NCBI GenBank assembly: GCA_040752025.1
Contig: JBFMFR010000001.1
Span: 1-64,000 of the forward strand
Length of the DNA: 64,000 nt
Reading direction: 5' to 3'
Source: JBFMFR01 sp040752025
GTDB taxonomy: Bacteria > Chloroflexota > Anaerolineae > Anaerolineales > UBA4823
A program made the position numbers and the translations under genes. This document shows positions 25,903-35,303 of the stretch, in pieces (positions within the stretch are counted from its first letter, which is position 1; every line of letters begins with the position of its first letter). Below the pieces are notes generated by a model. That model made no database searches. It saw only the letters and a program-made list of their open reading frames with translations, and was not told the DNA's origin.

Positions 25903-25962
25903 GAATCGGCCCCAAAAATCAACGCCAATCCGATGACAGAAACCTCTTTTTATTGTAAATAA
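25903..25962 (+). promoter_or_regulatory. Promoter block B of the Hyf hydrogenase operon (shared 60-bp element)
   Basis: Contains GAATCG, CGCCAATCC, ATGACAGAAAC and TTATTGTAAATAA. ATGACA (25933-25938) and TAAATA (25956-25961) are 17 bases apart, a plausible sigma-70 -35/-10 pair. The block is 51/60 identical to block A. The whole gap 25713-26118 (406 bases) holds this element, the inverted repeat before it and a possible leader ORF. Confidence 0.75.
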
Positions 25963-26048
25963 GCATTGAAGAAAATTTCACAATTTGTCATTGCTTCTCC
26001 GGCGAAACTAAGGCCTGAAAGCATTGCCTTTATCAGGAGGTTCAGCAA

Positions 26049-26114
26049 ATGAGAAAACCATCTCAGTCCGTGCTGTTGGTGGCGCAGGATACGGCTCAAA
26101 CAGGCAGGTGGTGA
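26049..26114 (+). CDS. Possible 21-aa leader peptide of the Hyf operon
   Basis: A short frame starting MRKPSQ and ending QTGRW-stop. It is preceded by a perfect AGGAGG (26035-26040) with an 8-base spacer, the best ribosome binding site in the region, and it ends 4 bases before the ATG of hyfA, whose own site is weak. That arrangement suggests translational coupling. No attenuator stem or biased amino-acid run is evident. It may alternatively be the remnant start of a longer gene. Confidence 0.4.
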   Translation: MRKPSQSVLLVAQDTAQTGRW

Positions 26115-26118
26115 TGCT

Positions 26119-26730
26119 ATGAATCATTTTGTAATTGCAGATAACCGTAAATGCGTTGCTTGTTATGCCTGTGTAGCCGCCTGCGCTGAAAATCACCGTA
26201 AAGCAGGGCTGCAAGCTTATCCTCGCCTGTATGTCACCCATACACCTGCCGGCGCCATGCCAATCCAATGCCGCCATTGTGAAGATGCCATGTGCGCGCT
26301 GGTCTGTCCGGTGAAAGCCATCACGCACCAGGAACACTCGATCCAGATCAACGAAAGCCTGTGCATTGGCTGCAAAATGTGCGCTCTCGCCTGCCCATTT
26401 GGCAACATCTTGCCAGGCGGCACACCCGTTCCCGGACAGGAGTTAAACCTGGGCCAATACGCCTTCGTCAACAGCCCTTTCCAGCCCGATCCAATGCAGT
26501 TGCGCGAATTGAGCTATCAGGAAATTCTCTCGCTGTTATCCTGGAACGTAGGACAAAAAACCGTAGCCGTAAAGTGCGACCTGTGCTACTTCAGCGAGGA
26601 GGGTCCGGCTTGCGTGATCGCCTGCCCACACAAAGCGCTGATCCTGGTGGACGAGGAAAACGCCAACATTCCAGTTGCCCTGGCCGAACAGATGAAGCGA
26701 GTAGCAACCATGACGGAAGGAGAGCAGTGA
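26119..26730 (+). CDS. hyfA: Hydrogenase-4 / formate hydrogenlyase ferredoxin subunit (HyfA/HycB-like)
   Basis: A 203-aa polyferredoxin with four Cys groups for [4Fe-4S] clusters: CVACYACVAAC, CRHCEDAMCALVCP, CIGCKMCALACP and CDLCYFSEEGPACVIACP. In E. coli this type of subunit links the formate dehydrogenase FdhF to the hydrogenase. Here no FdhF is adjacent, so its donor may be the NuoEF/FdhA-like module encoded by the inverted operon. First main gene of the operon, 157 bases downstream of promoter block B. Confidence 0.9.
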   Translation: MNHFVIADNRKCVACYACVAACAENHRKAGLQAYPRLYVTHTPAGAMPIQCRHCEDAMCALVCPVKAITHQEHSIQINESLCIGCKMCALACPFGNILPGGTPVPGQELNLGQYAFVNSPFQPDPMQLRELSYQEILSLLSWNVGQKTVAVKCDLCYFSEEGPACVIACPHKALILVDEENANIPVALAEQMKRVATMTEGEQ

Positions 26731-26794
26731 CCGGCAATGCATCGCCGATGGAACTTCTAACGAAGCCGTTCCGCACTGCATAGGAGAAAGATAA

Positions 26795-28828
26795 ATGGAC
26801 GCAATCCAACTTTTACTGCTCTCTGTATCGATCTACGCAGCAGGTGCACTGCTCGCCCTGCTGCTAGATGGCTCCAGCCGCAACGCCCGCTATGTCTCCG
26901 GGCTCTTCGGACTGGCAGGCTCGCTGGTAGGGGTGGCATCGGCGGCGCTGGCTCTGACGACGGCTTTCACCGGAGATGGTCTCGTCCCCCACCTGGCATT
27001 ACTTGGACCTGCACCTTTCGGCAATATCCCACTTCAAATGGATCCGCTCTCTGCCTTTATGGTGGGAATGATCGCCTTGTTGGGAATTGCCACCAGCGTT
27101 TACTCGATTTCTTACCTGGAAAGCTATGAAAACCGCAGCCTGGGGTCGCTGGGATTTTTCAACAACCTGTTCATGGCCTGTATGCTGCTAGTTGTCACCG
27201 TCGCCAATGCGATGTATTTCCTCGTCTTTTGGGAAACGATGACCCTGGCTTCATACTTCCTGGTGATCTTCGAAACAGAGAAGAAAGAATCGATCAAAGC
27301 CGGGTACATTTATATGTTGGTAGCACATGCAGGCACAGCTTTGATCATGCTGGCCTTTTTGATCCTCTACCAACGCTCGGGCAGCTTCGATTTCATCGCC
27401 TTCAGCCAGAGCCCACTTTCCCCGATTCTCAAGAACCTGGTTTTCTTGCTGGCCTTCATCGGCTTTGGCGCCAAGGCCGGCATGGTGCCGCTGCACTTCT
27501 GGACGCCAGATGCTTATTCAGCGGCTCCCAGCCACGCTTCTGCACTCATGTCCGGGGTGATGAAAAAGACCGCCATCTACGGCATCCTGCGGGTCTGCGT
27601 GGATTTCTTGGGCGCGCCGGTCTGGTGGTGGGGTTTCACCATTCTGGCTTTCGGTGCACTGTCAACCGTGCTGGGGGTATTCTACGCCCTGGTCGAGCGC
27701 GACCTGAAGCGTCTGTTGGCCTTCTCCAGCGTGGAGAATGTGGGCATCATCCTGATGGGCATCGGAACCGGGATGGTGGGCATGGCCGCGGAACAACCCA
27801 TCCTGGTGGTTTTAGGCTTCCTGGCTGCCCTCTACCACCTGCTCAACCATGCTTTCTTCAAAGGCCTGCTTTTCCTGGGGGCAGGTTCGGTGATCCGCCA
27901 GGCTGGAACGCAAGACCTGAACAAGTTGGGCGGGTTGGCGCGGCGCATGCCCTGGACTACCGTGGCTTTCTTCGCCGGGACCATGGCCGTTTCTGCCATC
28001 CCACCTCTGAACGGATTTGTGAGTGAATGGTTCACCTACCAATCCTTGCTGACCGCCAGCAGTGTGCCCTTGTTTGCCATGCGCGTCTTCTCACCGCTGT
28101 TCGCCATCTTGCTTGCGTTGGCAGGCGCACTGGCCCTGATGGTCTTTGTCAAGGCCTACGGCGGAGCCTTCACCGGCCCAGCACACAGTTCAGGCGCGGA
28201 GAAAGCCAGCGAAGCCCCCATCAGCATGATCCTCAGCATGGTTTATCTGGCGCTTGGCACCCTGGTGCTTGGAATAGGCGCTCCACTGATTGCGCCCCTG
28301 GTCGGGCGCGTCGCTGCCGCATTCGCCGGTGTACCGCCCCTAGCTGTTGCCAGCGGCCTGCAGGTTTTTCCCGCCCAGGCAACGCAGGCTGTGTTATCGC
28401 CGCCGATCGTAGCCATCCTCCTGATCGCCCTGCTGGTAGTTCCGCTGCTGGTGATTGCACTGTATGGCGGCTTCCGAGCCGGAAAGCGCAGCGGAGTGGA
28501 CCCGTGGACCTGCGGCTACGGCTACGCTGCGCACATGTCAATCTCGGCCAGCAGTTTCGACCAGCCCGTCAAAGTTTCGTTCCACCCGCTCTACTGGCTA
28601 CGCACTCTGGTCGACAGACCCTTCAAAGTCCTGGCTGCCTTCTCCCGTGCTGCGATCGGCTTCATTATGCGAGCCGAACCCGTCGTCGAGAACGTGGTCA
28701 CCCGGCCAGTCATGCGCCTGGTGGAAAAGACGGGCCAATCAATCCAGGCGCTGCAAATGGGTGATATCCGGGTGTACTGCCTGTACATCATCGTCACCCT
28801 GGCGATTTTGCTGATCTTTGTGTTCTAA
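26795..28828 (+). CDS. hyfB: Hydrogenase-4 membrane subunit B (NuoL/M-like)
   Basis: A 677-aa polytopic membrane protein of the proton_antipo_M family, HyfB/HycC type. The ion-channel signature is FGAKAGMVPLHFWTPDAY followed by SHASALMSGVMKKTAIYG with the conserved Lys residues. The C-terminal extension contains the HyfB-type DPWTCGYGYA motif and a final hydrophobic helix. ATG after AGGAGAAAGATAA. It forms part of the ion-translocating membrane arm. Confidence 0.92.
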   Translation: MDAIQLLLLSVSIYAAGALLALLLDGSSRNARYVSGLFGLAGSLVGVASAALALTTAFTGDGLVPHLALLGPAPFGNIPLQMDPLSAFMVGMIALLGIATSVYSISYLESYENRSLGSLGFFNNLFMACMLLVVTVANAMYFLVFWETMTLASYFLVIFETEKKESIKAGYIYMLVAHAGTALIMLAFLILYQRSGSFDFIAFSQSPLSPILKNLVFLLAFIGFGAKAGMVPLHFWTPDAYSAAPSHASALMSGVMKKTAIYGILRVCVDFLGAPVWWWGFTILAFGALSTVLGVFYALVERDLKRLLAFSSVENVGIILMGIGTGMVGMAAEQPILVVLGFLAALYHLLNHAFFKGLLFLGAGSVIRQAGTQDLNKLGGLARRMPWTTVAFFAGTMAVSAIPPLNGFVSEWFTYQSLLTASSVPLFAMRVFSPLFAILLALAGALALMVFVKAYGGAFTGPAHSSGAEKASEAPISMILSMVYLALGTLVLGIGAPLIAPLVGRVAAAFAGVPPLAVASGLQVFPAQATQAVLSPPIVAILLIALLVVPLLVIALYGGFRAGKRSGVDPWTCGYGYAAHMSISASSFDQPVKVSFHPLYWLRTLVDRPFKVLAAFSRAAIGFIMRAEPVVENVVTRPVMRLVEKTGQSIQALQMGDIRVYCLYIIVTLAILLIFVF

Positions 28829-28839
28829 AGGAGTGGACC

Positions 28840-29778
28840 ATGAGCATGGCTAGTTTATTCGGCATCGGCGTCCTGCAAGCTCTATTGCTTCTGCTGGTTG
28901 CGCCGCTCTTCTCGGGCTTCGCCCGCGTGATGCGCGCCAAGATGCATAGCCGCAAAGGCCCTCCGATCCTGCAAAATTACTACGATATCGCCAAACTCAT
29001 GAAGCGCCAGGAGGTGATCTCGGAGCAGGCTGGCTGGGTATTTCGCCTTACACCCTACGCCAGCATGGCCTCCATGCTCCTGGTCGCTATCCTGGTGCCA
29101 GTATTGACCATGGCGTCTCCACTGGGGATAACGGGTGACCTGATCCTGATCATCTACCTGTTTGCTCTGCCGCGCCTGTTTTTCGCCCTGGCAGGCATGG
29201 ATTCGGGCAGCACTTTCGCCGGCATCGGCGCACGGCGAGAATTGCTGGTCTCAGTGCTGGTCGAACCTGTGCTGCTGCTGGTAGTCTTCGTGGTCGCTCT
29301 GCTGGCCGGATCCACCAACCTGGGGACGATCAGCACCGAAGTTGCCAGCGGCGGCTTCCCATATTCCATGGCATTCTGGTTGGGTTTAGCGGCCTTCGCT
29401 TTTGCCACTTTTGTCGAGATGGGTAAGCTGCCTTTCGATCTGGCCGAAGCAGAGCAAGAACTTCAAGAAGGCCCGCTGGCCGAGTTTTCCGGGCATTCGC
29501 TGGCAATTTTGAAGTGGGGAATTTATCTAAAACAATTGGTCCTGGTGGCCCTGTTCCTGGCGCTTTTCCTGCCTTTTGGCAGCATGGCCAGTTTATCAGC
29601 GGCGGGCGCGCTGCTGGCAGTTGTGGCGTTTCTCCTGAAGGCTTTTGTGTTTTACACCATCGCATCTGTGGTTGAAAACGCCATGGCCAGGGTGCGCTTC
29701 ATGAAAGTACCGACCGTTACCTGGCTGGCTCTTGGGGCGGCGCTGCTTTCCTTCGTATTTTTCCTGGCCAACGTTTAG
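28840..29778 (+). CDS. hyfC: Hydrogenase-4 membrane subunit C (NuoH-like)
   Basis: A 312-aa, roughly eight-helix protein homologous to NuoH and HycD. Typical segments are FSGFARVMRAKMHSRKGPPI and the Glu-rich loop KLPFDLAEAEQELQEGPLAEFSG, which in complex I contacts the quinone/hydrogenase interface. It connects the hydrogenase module to the membrane arm. Start ATG follows AAAGGAGTGGACC, 11 bases after hyfB. Confidence 0.93.
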   Translation: MSMASLFGIGVLQALLLLLVAPLFSGFARVMRAKMHSRKGPPILQNYYDIAKLMKRQEVISEQAGWVFRLTPYASMASMLLVAILVPVLTMASPLGITGDLILIIYLFALPRLFFALAGMDSGSTFAGIGARRELLVSVLVEPVLLLVVFVVALLAGSTNLGTISTEVASGGFPYSMAFWLGLAAFAFATFVEMGKLPFDLAEAEQELQEGPLAEFSGHSLAILKWGIYLKQLVLVALFLALFLPFGSMASLSAAGALLAVVAFLLKAFVFYTIASVVENAMARVRFMKVPTVTWLALGAALLSFVFFLANV

Positions 29779-29798
29779 GCGGTTTAGGAGGACAAAGC

Positions 29799-31241
29799 AT
29801 GACCGGATTCATCCTCGCCAGTATCCTGCTGCCCTTTTTGGGCGGCGTCCTGACCCTGGTTATCCCCAAATCCTGGATAAAAAGCTTCAGCCAGGTGATT
29901 GCCCTGCTGGCCTCGTTGTGCAGCCTGTATGTGATGATCGAATTTACTGCTCAAGGCAAGGTCAGCAGCACCGCGGATTTGCTCTACCTGGGCAATGTGC
30001 TGGTCTTTGGCGCGACAATCGATAAGCTCAGCGTGCTGATCGGCCTGGCCGTCATCTTCGTTGGCTTCTTGATCGTGGTCTATTCCACAGGTTACCTGAG
30101 CGCGCAGAACCGCGAGCACCCGGAAAAAGAAGTCGAACGCAGGTATTACTTCTTCCTGCTGCTCTTCATCGGCTCGATGGCTGGGCTGGTGTACTCATCA
30201 ACAATCCTGGGATTACTGGTGTTCTTCGAATTGACCGGCGTGTGTTCCTGGGGCCTGATCGGGTACTACGACAACCCCAAAGCGCGCCAGGCAGCGCTCA
30301 AAGCCATCATTGTCACTCAAGTAGCTTCCCTGGGCCTGTACGTCGCGGCGGCCTATTTCTATGCCGTCACGGGTGGTCTGCAGCTCTCGGACCTGGCTAA
30401 CCTGACCGACAACGCTAAAGTGATTATTTTCCTGGGCGTTTTGGTGGCAGGCTTCGGTAAATCGGCGCAACTACCCTTTCACTTCTGGCTGCCAGAAGCG
30501 ATGGTCGCCCCCACACCGATCAGTGCCTACCTGCACGCCGCCTCGATGGTCAAAGTAGGCGTTTATATCCTGGCCCGTTGTCTACTCTCAGCCGGAGAAG
30601 TGCCCCACCTGATCGGCATCGTGGGAGCGGTAGTCGCGATTGCTACGATGATCTACGGGTTCGCCATGTACTTCCCACAGAAAGACATCAAGAAGCTGCT
30701 GGCGTACTCTACCATCACGCAGCTTTCTTACATCTTCTTGGCGCTGTCCCTGTCGGTATTTGGCTCATCCCTGGCCTACACCGGCGCAGTAACGCATATC
30801 TTCAACCACGCTTTTGCCAAGAGCCTGTTCTTCCTGGTAGCCGGCGCGCTTAGCTATACCACTGGCACACGCATGTTACCATCCTTGAAAGGCATCATGA
30901 GTAAGATGCCGCTGGTGGGCATCAGCTTCGGGGTAGCGGCGATGGCAGTCACCGGTATGCCGCCTTTCAATTGTTTCTTCAGCAAGTTCAGCATCTTTGC
31001 TGGCGGGTTCGAAGCCGCCCGGGGCAACCCCCTGCTGCTGGTTCTGGTGATTATCGCCATCCTGGAATCGATCGGCAGTTTTGCCTGGTTGTTCTGGTGT
31101 TTCAGCGCGGCGGTGCCCGGAGAACCATCGGAGGAGGTGGCTGCCGCCACGGCTCTGGCCCCTTCCATGCAATTCGTACTGATAACCCTGGCATCTCTGA
31201 CCCTGATCTCGGGATTTTTCGCTGCCACCTGGATGGGCTGA
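29799..31241 (+). CDS. hyfD: Hydrogenase-4 membrane subunit D (NuoL/MrpA-like)
   Basis: A 480-aa antiporter-like subunit. The signature GKSAQLPFHFWLPEAMVAPTPISAYLHAASMVKVG-type segment and the later ITQLSYIFLALSLSVFG helix are close to NuoL and MrpA. The presence of HyfD, HyfE and HyfF in addition to HyfB is what separates hydrogenase-4 from the shorter Hyc complex, and it implies more than one ion-translocating unit. Start behind TAGGAGGACAAAGC. Confidence 0.9.
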   Translation: MTGFILASILLPFLGGVLTLVIPKSWIKSFSQVIALLASLCSLYVMIEFTAQGKVSSTADLLYLGNVLVFGATIDKLSVLIGLAVIFVGFLIVVYSTGYLSAQNREHPEKEVERRYYFFLLLFIGSMAGLVYSSTILGLLVFFELTGVCSWGLIGYYDNPKARQAALKAIIVTQVASLGLYVAAAYFYAVTGGLQLSDLANLTDNAKVIIFLGVLVAGFGKSAQLPFHFWLPEAMVAPTPISAYLHAASMVKVGVYILARCLLSAGEVPHLIGIVGAVVAIATMIYGFAMYFPQKDIKKLLAYSTITQLSYIFLALSLSVFGSSLAYTGAVTHIFNHAFAKSLFFLVAGALSYTTGTRMLPSLKGIMSKMPLVGISFGVAAMAVTGMPPFNCFFSKFSIFAGGFEAARGNPLLLVLVIIAILESIGSFAWLFWCFSAAVPGEPSEEVAAATALAPSMQFVLITLASLTLISGFFAATWMG

Positions 31242-31265
31242 TGCAGAGCGGAATGGAGGCAACTA

Positions 31266-31916
31266 ATGTTTGATATCAACCTGGTAAACAGCCTGAGTGG
31301 TTTGCTGATCCTCACCTCCCTGTTGGTGATCGAGACAAAGAAACTGCGCCTCTCAGCGATCCACTACGGCGTTCAATCCTTGGTGCTTGTGCTCATCTTC
31401 CTGGCGCTGGCTGTCATCATGAAAGCCGAACAGCTCTATTTATGGGCGCTGAGTGCTTTCGTAACCAAGGCGCTCTTAGTGCCTTTCATCCTGTACCGAG
31501 CCCAGGCCCGCGTGGCAGATGCAGATATGCCCAAGGAGGCTGTCAAACCAGCGCTTTCACTTGTTCTGGCAGCAGTCTCGGTGGTTGTCTCCTTCGTTGT
31601 GATCAACCAGTTGGATCTGAAGATCGCCGCAGAATTCAAACCGGCCCTGGCTGTTTCGGTGGCGCACTTCTTCTTCGGACAGTTGTGCATCCTGACCCAG
31701 CGCAACCTGCTCAAACAGGTGCTGGGTTTCTGCCTGATGGAAAACGGGTCCCACCTGACTCTGGCTTTGATGGCTCACAATGCACCGGAATTGGTGGAGG
31801 TCGGCATCGCCACCGATGCAGTCTTCGGTGTTGTCATTATGGTTGTTCTGGGCTTGCAAATCTACAAGAACCTGCACACCCTGGACGCCGCCAGCCTGAC
31901 CTCGCTGAAAGGATAG
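31266..31916 (+). CDS. hyfE: Hydrogenase-4 membrane subunit E (NuoK-like)
   Basis: A 216-aa membrane protein, HyfE family, related to NuoK at its C-terminal half. About seven hydrophobic helices, with the conserved CLMENGSHLTLALMAHNAPELVE segment carrying the Glu in the NuoK-like helix. Start ATG is preceded by GGAGGCAACTA. It should lie between the antiporter-like subunits and the HyfC base. Confidence 0.9.
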   Translation: MFDINLVNSLSGLLILTSLLVIETKKLRLSAIHYGVQSLVLVLIFLALAVIMKAEQLYLWALSAFVTKALLVPFILYRAQARVADADMPKEAVKPALSLVLAAVSVVVSFVVINQLDLKIAAEFKPALAVSVAHFFFGQLCILTQRNLLKQVLGFCLMENGSHLTLALMAHNAPELVEVGIATDAVFGVVIMVVLGLQIYKNLHTLDAASLTSLKG

Positions 31917-31926
31917 GTACACAAAT

Positions 31927-33465
31927 ATGTACACATCTTACCTGGCCTGGCTTCTACTCACGCCTTTCATCCTATCCCTGTTCGCCTTTGCTACCCGCTG
32001 GTTGGGCCGCCGCGCCTGGCCGGTTGTTGAGGCAGTCCACCTGTCCAGCATCACTCTGATGCTGGGATTGGCCCTGGTTGTGCTGCAAGGCGTACTCGTC
32101 AACGGAAGCGTTGTAGCCATGAATGACTGGCTGCTCGTGGATGGCCTGGCAGCCATCTTCCTGTTGATTATCGCCTTGGTAGGCTTCCTGGTTGGCCTGT
32201 ACTCCATCGGCTACATTCGCAACGACTTGAGGAACGGCGAGTTGAGTTTGCCCCAGGTTAGCCTGTATTACGGGCTCTTCAACCTGTTTCTGTTCACTAT
32301 GCTCCTGGTCGTCACCGCCAACAATATCATCATGATGTGGGTGGCGGTAGAAGCCACCACGCTCGGCTCGGCCTTTTTGGTGGGCATCTACGGACATCGC
32401 TCCTCGCTGGAGGCTGCCTGGAAATACGTGATCATCTGCACCGTGGGCGTTGCTTTCGGCCTGTACGGCACGATCCTGGTTTACTCCGATGCGGTCAACT
32501 TCTTGCAGCAGCCTGGCGCTGCAGTACTTTGGACGGAGATCGTGAAGAATGCCCAGGCGCTCGATCCCACGCTGTTGAAACTGGCCTTCGTCTTCATATT
32601 GATCGGTTTCGGCACCAAGGCCGGCATCTTCCCCATGCACGCCTGGCTGCCCGACGCCCACAGCGAAGCGCCCAGCCCGGTTAGCGCTCTGCTCTCAGCG
32701 GTGCTGCTCAAATGCGCCCTGTTCGTGGTGATCCGTTTTTCGATCATCCTCAACCAGGGCACCGGGCCGGAGTTTTCTCACAACCTGTTCGTGGTTTTGG
32801 GAATGCTCTCCGTGGGAGCGTCGGCCCTGTTCATGTTCGTGCAGCGCGACATCAAGCGCTTACTGGCTTATTCCAGCGTGGAAAACATCGGCCTGATCGT
32901 TCTGGGACTGGGCGTGGGTGGGCCGGCCGGCACCCTGGCGGCGCTGCTGCACGCCATCAACCACAGCCTGGTCAAATCTTTGATGTTCTGCACCTCCGGC
33001 AATATCCTGCTCAAGTACCATACCCGCAACCTGGATAAGGTGAAAGGTATGCTGCGCGTGGCGCCGTTCACCAGCCTGCTGCTGATGGTGGGCGCGCTGG
33101 CCCTGATTGGCTCGCCGCCTTTCAACATCTTCATCAGTAAGTTTGGGATTATCAGCGCCGGGATACAAACTGACCACTTGTGGCTGATGATCGTTTGCCT
33201 GCTGTTCCTGTCCGTGGTGTTTGCAGCCTTTATCCGGGTAATCAGCTCTGCGGTGTTTGGAGAAGTTCCGGCGGGCATCGAGAAAGGCGATTTGAAAGCC
33301 ACCACGCTGCTGCCGGTCGCCATCTTGATGGTTCTGATCCTGATCCTGGGGGTGTATGTGCCTCCCCAGATTGGCGCTCTGTTGAACCAGGCCACTCGAG
33401 TAGCCATGGGCATGCCCGATCTGGCGACCGACTTTTTACAGGTGAAGCTTTTCCTCCTGCCATGA
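31927..33465 (+). CDS. hyfF: Hydrogenase-4 membrane subunit F (NuoN/M-like)
   Basis: A 512-aa antiporter-like subunit with the signature FGTKAGIFPMHAWLPDAH, SEAPSPVSALLSAVLLKCA and the helix RLLAYSSVENIGLIVLGLG. About 14 membrane helices. It closes the set of three large antiporter-like subunits (HyfB, D, F). It starts 10 bases after hyfE; the ribosome binding site is weak (GGATAGG), suggesting coupling. Confidence 0.92.
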   Translation: MYTSYLAWLLLTPFILSLFAFATRWLGRRAWPVVEAVHLSSITLMLGLALVVLQGVLVNGSVVAMNDWLLVDGLAAIFLLIIALVGFLVGLYSIGYIRNDLRNGELSLPQVSLYYGLFNLFLFTMLLVVTANNIIMMWVAVEATTLGSAFLVGIYGHRSSLEAAWKYVIICTVGVAFGLYGTILVYSDAVNFLQQPGAAVLWTEIVKNAQALDPTLLKLAFVFILIGFGTKAGIFPMHAWLPDAHSEAPSPVSALLSAVLLKCALFVVIRFSIILNQGTGPEFSHNLFVVLGMLSVGASALFMFVQRDIKRLLAYSSVENIGLIVLGLGVGGPAGTLAALLHAINHSLVKSLMFCTSGNILLKYHTRNLDKVKGMLRVAPFTSLLLMVGALALIGSPPFNIFISKFGIISAGIQTDHLWLMIVCLLFLSVVFAAFIRVISSAVFGEVPAGIEKGDLKATTLLPVAILMVLILILGVYVPPQIGALLNQATRVAMGMPDLATDFLQVKLFLLP

Positions 33466-33513
33466 CCAGGCGTCTAAGGTTCACCAACCTTCAGGTATAG
33501 GAGATTATTAACG

Positions 33514-35253
33514 ATGTTGCTGACAGAAGAAAAACCGCAAGTTGGCCAGAAATACATACAGGCTTTGCGCAACCAATTCGGTTGGGCGATCCAGGAAGAA
33601 TCCTGGCAGGCTCCCGATCAGGTAACCGTAACCGTTGAATTGAACAGCCTGCCCGCCGTGGTCGAATGGCTGTACTACCAGCAAGGCGGCTGGCTGTCTG
33701 TAGTAGCTGGCAACGATGAAAGACCGTTGAACGGCCACTACGCCTTGTATTATGTACTCTCCATCGATGGTCCTGAAACAAATGGTCAGGATCAGGAGAA
33801 ATGCTACCTGGTGGTGCGGGCGCTGGTCCCGCCTCACCAGCCCGAATTCCCGGCGGTCACCCCGCGCGTCCCGGCAGCCATCTGGTACGAGCGCGAAGTG
33901 CGCGACATGTTCGGCCTGCAGCCTATTGGCCTGCCAGATGAGCGCCGCCTGGTTCTGCCAGATGATTGGCCCGAAGGGTTGTACCCGCTGCGCAAAGACA
34001 CCATGGATTACCGCCTGCGCCCGCAGCCAACCACCGAAGATGAAACCTATGATTTCATCAACGTGGAAGGCGAGGGCATCGTACAAATCCCTTTGGGCCC
34101 GCTGCACATCACCTCGGACGAGCCAGGTCACTTCCGCTTGTATGTCGATGGAGAACACATCGTCGATGCCGATTACCGCTTGTTCTACGTTCACCGCGGC
34201 ATGGAGAAACTGGCCGAGTCGCGCCTGAACTACGACCAGGTCACTTTCCTGGCCGACCGCATCTGCGGCATTTGCGGGTACGCTCATAACGTGGCCTATT
34301 CCAATTCGGTGGAACGGGCGCTGGGCATCACCATCCCCGAGCGCGCCCACTATATCCGCACGATCTTGCTGGAGGTAGAGCGCCTGCACAGCCACCTGCT
34401 CAACCTGGGGCTGGCCTGCCACTTCGTCGGCTTCGACACGGGCTTTATGCACTTCTTCCGCGTGCGCGAGAAATCGATGAAGATGGCAGAACTGCTGACC
34501 GGGACGCGCAAGACTTACGGGATGAATTTGATCGGCGGCGTGCGGCGCGATATCCTGAAAGATCAGCGCATCCAGACGCTGAAATGGATCAAAGAACTGC
34601 GCGCCGAGGTCACTGACCTGGTCGGGATACTGCTGGAGACCCCCTATATCGTGCAGCGCACCCAGGATGTCGGGCGGCTGGAGCCGCAGGTGGCGCGCGA
34701 CTACAGCCCGGTTGGCCCGACTCTGCGCGGCTCAGGTTTCGCCCGAGATATCCGCGCCATCCATCCCTACTGCGCTTATGACCGTGTGCCCTGGAAGCTG
34801 ATCTACAAAGATGGCTGCGACGTGCTGGCGCGCACCTTGACCCGGGCGGAGGAGTTCTTCGAATCGCTCTCGATAGTCGAACGCTGCCTGGAAACCATGC
34901 CCGAAGGGCCGGTGCTCACAGAGGGCTTCTCTTACAAGCCGCACAGCTTCGCCCTGGGATACGTAGAAGCGCCGCGCGGCGAGGACATCCACTGGACGAT
35001 GCTGGGCGACAACCAGAAGGTGTATCGCTGGCGCTGCCGGGCTTCCAGCTATAATAACTGGCCGCCGCTGCGCTACATGCTGCGCAACAACACCATCTCG
35101 GACGCGCCGCTCATCGTGGCCAGCATCGACCCGTGCTACTCTTGCACAGAGCGCGTCACCATCGTCGACATTCGCAAGCAGAAAGTCACCGTTGTGCCGT
35201 ACAAAGAGATGGAACGGTACTGCCGCGAACGGAAAGATTCACCATTGAAGTAG
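33514..35253 (+). CDS. hyfG: Group 4 [NiFe] hydrogenase large subunit (HyfG/HycE)
   Basis: Catalytic large subunit, 579 aa. Residues about 1-170 are NuoC-like and the rest NuoD-like. Both Ni-Fe ligand pairs are present: RICGICGYAHN (Cys251, Cys254) and DPCYSCTER (Cys541, Cys544), so a true hydrogenase site is expected, unlike in complex I. The flanking text matches group 4a (formate-hydrogenlyase type) enzymes. After Arg547 there is a 32-residue extension, which the HycI-type protease encoded downstream should remove after nickel insertion. Start ATG follows TAGGAGATTATTAACG. Confidence 0.96.
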   Translation: MLLTEEKPQVGQKYIQALRNQFGWAIQEESWQAPDQVTVTVELNSLPAVVEWLYYQQGGWLSVVAGNDERPLNGHYALYYVLSIDGPETNGQDQEKCYLVVRALVPPHQPEFPAVTPRVPAAIWYEREVRDMFGLQPIGLPDERRLVLPDDWPEGLYPLRKDTMDYRLRPQPTTEDETYDFINVEGEGIVQIPLGPLHITSDEPGHFRLYVDGEHIVDADYRLFYVHRGMEKLAESRLNYDQVTFLADRICGICGYAHNVAYSNSVERALGITIPERAHYIRTILLEVERLHSHLLNLGLACHFVGFDTGFMHFFRVREKSMKMAELLTGTRKTYGMNLIGGVRRDILKDQRIQTLKWIKELRAEVTDLVGILLETPYIVQRTQDVGRLEPQVARDYSPVGPTLRGSGFARDIRAIHPYCAYDRVPWKLIYKDGCDVLARTLTRAEEFFESLSIVERCLETMPEGPVLTEGFSYKPHSFALGYVEAPRGEDIHWTMLGDNQKVYRWRCRASSYNNWPPLRYMLRNNTISDAPLIVASIDPCYSCTERVTIVDIRKQKVTVVPYKEMERYCRERKDSPLK

Positions 35254-35303
35254 GAGCGGCCCGGGCAGATTCAAGGGACCACCCGCTGCGCAAGGAGAAT
35301 TCT

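Noticed and set aside
35133..35303. Longer N-terminus of HyfH
   Set aside because: The 57 extra codons overlap hyfG in another frame, have odd composition, and the ATG at 35304 has an AAGGAG site.
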